Source: Gammaproteobacteria bacterium (lineage in GTDB: Bacteria > Pseudomonadota > Gammaproteobacteria > GCA-001735895). Taken from it: a stretch of DNA of 18,089 nucleotides. The notes beneath the pieces are model-generated. The model was not told the DNA's origin and made no database searches. It was given only the letters and a program-made list of their open reading frames with translations. Below are positions 13,315 to 18,089 of this stretch, piece after piece. Position 1 is the stretch's first letter. Each line of letters begins with the position of its first letter. The position numbers were made by a program, and so were the translations under genes. Where the stretch lies: positions 1-18,089 of the forward strand of contig JARFPR010000521.1 of assembly GCA_029288195.1 (NCBI GenBank), read 5' to 3'.

Positions 13315-15516
13315 ATGGGGGTACCAGACACGACCAAATTGCTCTTTCGGGGGATCGCACAGCTGTCGCTTTTTTCTGTGATGTTGCTTTGCCTGAATCC
13401 GGCAAATGCCTATCTCAATCGCAGTTACAGCACCCTCGAAGAATCCAGGCCCTTCAATGGCGATTTCGTCGATATCCTGGGCTCGGGGAAATTACGAATT
13501 CTACTGACACGTGATTTTTCCAGCGCCGACTACCTGCCGCGTCGGGCTTCACCTTTGGCCGAGCAGCAGCGCATCGCCGAGGAATTTGCGCTGTCGCACG
13601 GACTGATACCGGAGCTGGTTCTCGTCGATAACTTCTCCAAGCTGATTCCGGCACTGGAGGCGGGCCTGGGCGACATTATTGTCGATAACCTGACGATCAA
13701 TGATCAGCGGCTGGGAAAGATTTCCTTCTCGGTGCCGGTCGATCACGTCAACGAACAGGTGATCGTTGCCAGCACGAATAAATCGGTGCAGCGTGTGCGC
13801 GACCTGAATGGCAAACGAGTCATGGTAAGTCGCGACACGACCTTCTGGCATGCGCTCAACTGGCTTAAGGATAATCGATACCCCGAGATTGAAATTCTGG
13901 AAACACCTGACGGAATTCAAAACGAAACCGTACTCGACGACCTGGCAGCCGGCGAAATAGATGCCACGATTATGGACAGTAATCTGGTCGAAATATACAA
14001 ATCTTTTCGTGACGATATCAGGGTGGCGACCAACTTCAGCAGCCAGCGTGATATCGGCTGGGGGGTGCGTAAAAATGCACCGCGGCTGGTCAGCGAAATC
14101 AATCGTTATTTACAGCTTGAATTCCAGGTCGAGGATCATGACAAGCAATTTACCGGTGATTTCGACCAGATCAGGAAACGCCGGGTTCTGCGCGTGTTGC
14201 TGCGTAACAACGCGGCCTCGTATTTTCTCTACCGCGGCGAGTTGATGGGTTTCGAATATGAGCTTGCACGTGAATTTGCCGATTATCATGGTTTGCGTCT
14301 CGAGGTAGTAGTACCACCGGGCTACCGGGAATTAACGACCTGGCTGCTGGAAGGCAAGGCTGATATCGCGATGGGGTTTCTCGAGCCTGATGATCTGCAG
14401 CGTCGACTCGGTATTGATTATTCCGACCCTTATCACTACGCGAAACAACATATCGTGGTGCACAAAGACGATAGCGCAATCTCTTTGGCTGACCTCGATG
14501 ATCAAACTATATCCGTGCGCTCCCGCAGCCAATACTGGAAAAGTCTCTCGCAGTTGCAAAATGGAGGGGCTGGCTTCAGCCTGCGCGCCACCGACGATGA
14601 TGTCGAGACCGAGTACTTGATTCAACAAGTAGGGCATGGCAAGTACCAGGCAACCATGGCCGATGAACATTTACTCAATATTGAACTTGCCAAATCGATT
14701 CCGGTGCGTTCGGCTCATACCTTGGAGTTGGAAGTGCCGCACTCGATTGCGTTGCGTAAACGTAACCCGGGGTTGAAGCAAGCACTCGACGAGTTTGTCA
14801 AACGCATTTATAAAAGCGAGTTCTATAACGTTACCTACCTGGAGTATTTCAAGAACAGGGGCTCGGTACAGCGTCTGGCACGTGGGCGTATCGTTGATCC
14901 ATTGACGGGGCAGATCTCACCTTACGATGAACTGGTGCGCAAGTATTCCGATCGCTATGGATTCGACTGGCGTCTGGTAACCGCGCAGATGTACCAGGAA
15001 AGCAAATTCGATCCCGGGGCTAAATCACATATCGGTGCCAGGGGCTTGATGCAATTAATGCCGCGCACCGCCAAGGAAATGGGGGTCAAAGACATCAATG
15101 ATCCCGCCAGCAGTATTCGCGGTGGAGTCAAGTATCTCGACTGGCTTCGTGATCGTTTTGATGCCGACCTGGCAATATCTGATCGACTCTGGTTTACGCT
15201 CGCCGCTTACAACGCGGGTGCGGGCCATGTACATGATGCGCGCCGCCTTGCCGGGCAGTTGGGCCATGATCCGGATCGATGGTTCGGGCACACCGAGCAG
15301 GCGATGCTGCTGCTCGAGAAAAAACAATACGCTAAGAAAGCGCGCTACGGTTACGTCAATGGAAGTGAACCGGTCAACTACGTTCGCGACATCAAGCAGC
15401 GCTTCGAGGCTTACGTTGATCTCAGTCGGGATGTGGCTATGACATCGCCAGGGCTTTCAGGTCGGTTGCCGGATCGGCGACTTGTGCAGCTGTTGGATGT
15501 TTTCCTGCCTCGATAA
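13315..15516 (+). CDS. MltF-like lytic transglycosylase with two tandem solute-binding domains
   Basis: This 733-residue exported protein starts with a signal peptide (hydrophobic GIAQLSLFSVMLLCLNP, likely cut after ANA near residue 32). Two periplasmic solute-binding type 3 domains follow: about 50-270 (LRILLTRDFSS to GWGVRKNAPRLV) and about 280-505 (LRVLLRNNAASYFLYRGELMGFEYELAREF onward). A C-terminal SLT lysozyme-like domain then spans about 535-700, with catalytic E562 in YQESKFDP, then GARGLMQLMPRTA and WFTLAAYNAGAGHV. E. coli MltF has a single binding domain, so this duplicated form is longer. It would cleave peptidoglycan to 1,6-anhydromuropeptides at the envelope. The ATG at 13315 lies 2 bp after the preceding stop with no clear Shine-Dalgarno, suggesting coupling; a TTG six bases earlier is an alternative. 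Its last 27 or so codons overlap the convergent reductase gene. Confidence 0.93.
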   Translation: MGVPDTTKLLFRGIAQLSLFSVMLLCLNPANAYLNRSYSTLEESRPFNGDFVDILGSGKLRILLTRDFSSADYLPRRASPLAEQQRIAEEFALSHGLIPELVLVDNFSKLIPALEAGLGDIIVDNLTINDQRLGKISFSVPVDHVNEQVIVASTNKSVQRVRDLNGKRVMVSRDTTFWHALNWLKDNRYPEIEILETPDGIQNETVLDDLAAGEIDATIMDSNLVEIYKSFRDDIRVATNFSSQRDIGWGVRKNAPRLVSEINRYLQLEFQVEDHDKQFTGDFDQIRKRRVLRVLLRNNAASYFLYRGELMGFEYELAREFADYHGLRLEVVVPPGYRELTTWLLEGKADIAMGFLEPDDLQRRLGIDYSDPYHYAKQHIVVHKDDSAISLADLDDQTISVRSRSQYWKSLSQLQNGGAGFSLRATDDDVETEYLIQQVGHGKYQATMADEHLLNIELAKSIPVRSAHTLELEVPHSIALRKRNPGLKQALDEFVKRIYKSEFYNVTYLEYFKNRGSVQRLARGRIVDPLTGQISPYDELVRKYSDRYGFDWRLVTAQMYQESKFDPGAKSHIGARGLMQLMPRTAKEMGVKDINDPASSIRGGVKYLDWLRDRFDADLAISDRLWFTLAAYNAGAGHVHDARRLAGQLGHDPDRWFGHTEQAMLLLEKKQYAKKARYGYVNGSEPVNYVRDIKQRFEAYVDLSRDVAMTSPGLSGRLPDRRLVQLLDVFLPR

Positions 15517-16657
15517 TTTTCCTGCCGAAGGCATAGGATTTGGGTTCGTTCATCGAATCGATCGCGAGCAATTCTGCATCGCGGTAATACCAGACCGACA
15601 TGCTCGAAGCGTCGGCGCCGGGACGAACCACCGTTTGATTATGCCCCTGGTTGAGACCGACGATTTGTAACTTGCAATCATACTGGTCTGACCAGAACCA
15701 GGGCAGGGCCGTATAGGTCACGGCTTCCCCGGCCAATACACGTGCCACCAGGTCGCCCTGGTCAGCGGCGTTCTGCACCGATTCAAGCCGAATCTGCTGC
15801 CCGTGACGAAAAAAGCTGGTGCAGTCGCCGGCGGCATAAATAACCGGATCGGAAGTCCGGCAGATTTCGTTTACACGGATTCCGTTGTCGCAATCAAGGC
15901 CTGCTGCCTGCGCAAGTTCAGTATTGGGACTGCTGCCGATTCCAACCAGTACCAGGTCGGCATCGATAACTTCGCCCGATTCCAGCTCCGCACCACGAAC
16001 TGCACCGTCTTTACTCAGCAGCCTGGTCATACGAACCGACTCCCGCAGGTTTACACCGTGCCCGCTATGCAGGTCACGAAAATAATTCGATGTCTCCGCG
16101 GCAGCGACGCGTTGCAGGATACGATCGGCCAATTCCAGTACCGTGACCTCGAGACCCAACTGGCGGCTGGCCGCTGCCGCTTCGAGTCCGATATAGCCAC
16201 CGCCGACAATAAGCAGCTTGCGGCCAGCCTGGAATTGGGGCGACATCTTATCGATGTCGACAATACTGCGCAGCGTAAACACGCCGTCGAGGGTACCGCC
16301 GATATCGGCGGGCAGGCTGCGAGCACTGGCGCCGGTACACAGCAGCAATTTATCGTATTCGACGGATTCTCCATCATCAGTGATAATTTTTTTATGGTCA
16401 CGATCGATAGAGTCAACACGGGTATCGAAACGTAACTCGATCGACTGGTCTGCATACCATTCCAGGGGACGGATGAACAGGCGTTCGCGTTCGAGTTCTC
16501 CGAGCAGGTATTTCTTGGACAGCGGTGGGCGCTGGTAAGGTGGGTGTGCTTCTTCGCCGATCAGCAATACGGGTTGTTGGCTACCGAGTGCCACGTGTCG
16601 CGAAATAAATGAGGCCGCCGCCTGGCCCGCACCAACAATGACGATTGGAGCGGCCAA
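15437..16657 (-). CDS. FAD-dependent ferredoxin reductase (putidaredoxin reductase type)
   Basis: This 406-residue NAD(P)H-ferredoxin reductase of the glutathione-reductase fold has an N-terminal FAD motif (PIVIVGAGQAAASFI), then PPYQRPPLSKKYL, a central NAD(P) motif (KLLIVGGGYIGLEAAAA), and a second FAD motif (VIYAAGDCTSF). No redox-active CxxC is seen, as expected for this class. It would move electrons from NAD(P)H to the ferredoxin encoded just upstream, 3 bp away on the same strand. The start is a TTG, forced by the FAD motif position and the ferredoxin stop; translation is probably coupled. Its 3' end overlaps the convergent transglycosylase gene by 80 bp. It differs from the FNR-type reductases (CntB/GbcB) usual for betaine oxygenases. 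Confidence 0.93.
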   Translation of the reverse strand: MAAPIVIVGAGQAAASFISRHVALGSQQPVLLIGEEAHPPYQRPPLSKKYLLGELERERLFIRPLEWYADQSIELRFDTRVDSIDRDHKKIITDDGESVEYDKLLLCTGASARSLPADIGGTLDGVFTLRSIVDIDKMSPQFQAGRKLLIVGGGYIGLEAAAASRQLGLEVTVLELADRILQRVAAAETSNYFRDLHSGHGVNLRESVRMTRLLSKDGAVRGAELESGEVIDADLVLVGIGSSPNTELAQAAGLDCDNGIRVNEICRTSDPVIYAAGDCTSFFRHGQQIRLESVQNAADQGDLVARVLAGEAVTYTALPWFWSDQYDCKLQIVGLNQGHNQTVVRPGADASSMSVWYYRDAELLAIDSMNEPKSYAFGRKIIEAGKHPTAAQVADPATDLKALAMS

Positions 16658-16660
16658 GAT

Positions 16661-16981
16661 TTACTCTGGTTCGGGGACGCGGAGTATTAACCCGTCCAGC
16701 GCGGCCGACGCGACTATCTGGCAACTCAGACGACTATTGTCCTCGCGTTCGACATCGGTCATTTCGAGCATGGTGTCTTCGATGTCATCGATCTCCCCGA
16801 TTTTGGCAAACCACTCAGGATCGACAAACACGTGGCAGGTGGCACAGGAGAGACAACCGCCACATTCACCCTCGATGTGTGGCACGTTATTCGCGGTTGC
16901 GGCTTCCATCAGGTTCAAACCGTCTTTTACCTCGGCGCTGATTTCGCTGCCGTCTTCCATTATCCAGGTGATATTGGCCAT
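16661..16981 (-). CDS. [2Fe-2S] ferredoxin, putidaredoxin/adrenodoxin type
   Basis: The 106-residue ferredoxin has cluster ligands C40, C46, C49 (CGGCLSCATCH) and C87 (RLSCQIV), the C-x5-C-x2-C pattern of P450-type ferredoxins. A fifth cysteine, C43, sits in the cluster loop where putidaredoxin has Ser. ISAEVKDGLNLMEAA near the start and the acidic helix EIDDIEDTMLEM, used for partner docking, are typical. It passes electrons from the adjacent reductase to an oxygenase. No cytochrome P450 is in the window; the Rieske oxygenase at 760-1857 is one candidate partner, or a P450 outside. There is no clear Shine-Dalgarno at the ATG. Confidence 0.95.
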   Translation of the reverse strand: MANITWIMEDGSEISAEVKDGLNLMEAATANNVPHIEGECGGCLSCATCHVFVDPEWFAKIGEIDDIEDTMLEMTDVEREDNSRLSCQIVASAALDGLILRVPEPE

Positions 16982-17014
16982 AGTGTCACATGCTAGTGAT
17001 TGTGAAAGTCGCGT

Positions 17015-17043
17015 AATGTATCCTTTTTTAATGCCAATGTCTT
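17015..17043 (-). promoter_or_regulatory. Possible promoter of the ferredoxin-reductase operon
   Basis: On the minus strand, AAGACA (17038-17043) and TACATT (17015-17020) are 17 bp apart, each matching consensus at 4 of 6 positions. They lie in the 88-bp gap upstream of the ferredoxin start. Weak by-eye match. Confidence 0.3.
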
Positions 17044-17069
17044 TTTGAATTTTTACCCGAGCTCCCCGT

Positions 17070-18089
17070 TTAAAAAGGCGATTCCTCTACCTGTTGCTGA
17101 ATCAGCGCCCACAGTTTATCAATATGCGCCCGGGTGGTGGCCTCGACCCCGACCGAAACTCGCACCATCCAGCGTTCGTTGAGTATCGATGGACTCATAA
17201 AGGCCGCCCCGGATTGATTGATTGCGTTAACCCAGGCGAGGGTATGTCGATCCAGTGCTTCGCCCTCGAGCCCCGGGGGTTGATGACGGATGCAGACGGT
17301 TTGTAATTCAACAGGCGCCAACACCTGCCAGCCCTCCGCGTTGGCGACAAGTTCGGCAAACTGGCGCGCGTTGTCGAGGTCGCGTCGCAGGCGTGCACGG
17401 ATCGATTCGATACCGTCGATGCCGAGGTGATACCAGAGTTTGAGCGCACGAAACCGACGCCCCAGCGGAATGCCCCAGTCGCGGTATTGCTTGACCTCGT
17501 CGTCGACGCTGGAACGCAGGTAACTGGGATTGGTCGACATGACCCGCACCAGGTGCTGTACGTCGCGTACGTATAGCAGCGAGCAGTCGAGAATTGTGCC
17601 CATCCACTTGTGCGGATTCCAGGCGATCGAATCCGCCGCCTCAACGCCTTCCCAAAGGTAACGGCATTCCGGTAGTAACATGGCGCTGCCAGCCATGGCC
17701 GCATCGACGTGTAACCAGATGTCTTGACGGGTCGTTATCTCGGCGATTTCAGCGACCGGGTCGAAGGCCGTGACCCCGGTCGAACCGACCGAGGCGATTA
17801 CCGCCGCGGGGATACATCCAGCGGCGATATCCGCCGCCACCATTTGCGCCAGGCTCTCTGCCTGCATGGAACGCTTTTCAGGGTCCATCGCGACCATGCG
17901 CAGATTATCGCTGCCGAACCCGGCCAGTAACGCGGCCTTGACCACCGACGAATGTGCCTCGGCGGTGGTATAGACCACCAGAGGTTTATCCGTCGCCTGC
18001 AGGCCACCATGGTTTTGTGAATAGCCGCTGGCCCTTTCGCGTGCCAGCAACAGGGACGTCAAGCACGAAGTCGAAGCGGTATCCTGGAT
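17070..18089 (-). CDS. PLP-dependent group II amino acid decarboxylase (AADC-like), N-terminus cut by window edge
   Basis: About 339 C-terminal residues are visible; the frame is open to the right edge, where it begins IQDTASTSCLTSLLLARERA, so no start is present. Marks of aromatic/group II decarboxylases are the TAEAHSSVVKAALLAG segment (His stacking on PLP), HVDAAMAGSAML (the Asp pairing with the PLP ring nitrogen), and WNPHKWMGTILDCS with the PLP lysine. DWGIPLGRRFRALKLWYHLG follows, then the C-terminal small domain. The full protein should be near 470 residues. It would decarboxylate an aromatic or other amino acid to an amine and CO2; Trp, Tyr, Phe or DOPA cannot be told apart from this part. 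It ends 88 bp upstream of the ferredoxin gene on the same strand and may be separately transcribed. Confidence 0.93.
   Translation of the reverse strand: MQDTASTSCLTSLLLARERASGYSQNHGGLQATDKPLVVYTTAEAHSSVVKAALLAGFGSDNLRMVAMDPEKRSMQAESLAQMVAADIAAGCIPAAVIASVGSTGVTAFDPVAEIAEITTRQDIWLHVDAAMAGSAMLLPECRYLWEGVEAADSIAWNPHKWMGTILDCSLLYVRDVQHLVRVMSTNPSYLRSSVDDEVKQYRDWGIPLGRRFRALKLWYHLGIDGIESIRARLRRDLDNARQFAELVANAEGWQVLAPVELQTVCIRHQPPGLEGEALDRHTLAWVNAINQSGAAFMSPSILNERWMVRVSVGVEATTRAHIDKLWALIQQQVEESPF

Noticed and set aside
15803..16435. 210-codon plus-strand frame
   Set aside because: It is the antisense shadow of the FAD reductase, which has FAD and NAD motifs.
18060..18062. TTG as the start of the decarboxylase
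   Set aside because: The frame continues to the window edge with family sequence (IQDTASTS), so this TTG is an internal leucine and the real start is outside.
1..18089. tRNA, rRNA, insertion sequence, phage or toxin-antitoxin genes
   Set aside because: No cloverleaf with a CCA-type end, transposase motif or phage protein was seen on either strand.

Overview
The window looks like chromosomal DNA from a free-living, metabolically versatile proteobacterium, most likely a gammaproteobacterium and possibly marine. The reasons are a true GreB, an MltF-type periplasmic lytic transglycosylase, mid-range GC, Shine-Dalgarno starts, and many genes for methylated amino compounds and organic acids. I cannot place it to genus. 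There are no tRNA or rRNA genes, CRISPR arrays, insertion sequences or phage genes. Coding density is high, and no gap between genes reaches 300 bases.

Left part (1-5275): a divergent N-methyl-amine catabolic module. On the minus strand, an RpiR-family regulator overlaps the start of a Rieske oxygenase of the glycine betaine/carnitine monooxygenase type, followed by a class III aminotransferase that runs off the left edge. On the plus strand, facing away, is an 810-residue dimethylglycine/sarcosine dehydrogenase-like flavoprotein with a C-terminal folate-binding (GcvT-like) half. The 90-bp gap between the regulator and the dehydrogenase holds a perfect 8-2-8 palindrome overlapping a plausible promoter. 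This suggests the regulator controls both arms. The likely logic is oxidative N-demethylation by the Rieske enzyme, then by the flavoprotein with methyl carbon passed to tetrahydrofolate, then possibly transamination of the freed amine.

Middle (5276-13312): a pair of inverted REP-like hairpins precedes a carboxymuconolactone decarboxylase-family gene that converges on a PaiB-type FMN protein. Next come a beta-hydroxyacid dehydrogenase and an adducin-like class II aldolase in one operon, a minus-strand N-formylglutamate amidohydrolase, a gamma-butyrobetaine hydroxylase-like 2-oxoglutarate oxygenase with a zinc-binding N-domain, an isopenicillin N synthase-like 2-oxoglutarate oxygenase, greB, and a mandelate racemase-type enolase-superfamily enzyme. 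Several of these carry unusual residues at catalytic positions.

Right part (13315-18089): a lytic transglycosylase with two tandem solute-binding domains converges, with an 80-bp overlap, on a minus-strand pair encoding a putidaredoxin-type ferredoxin and its FAD reductase. No P450 is present, so the pair may serve the Rieske oxygenase or an oxygenase elsewhere. The window ends inside a PLP-dependent group II amino acid decarboxylase. The overall theme is oxidation of quaternary or N-methylated amino compounds and downstream hydroxy acids. The exact substrate cannot be read from sequence alone.
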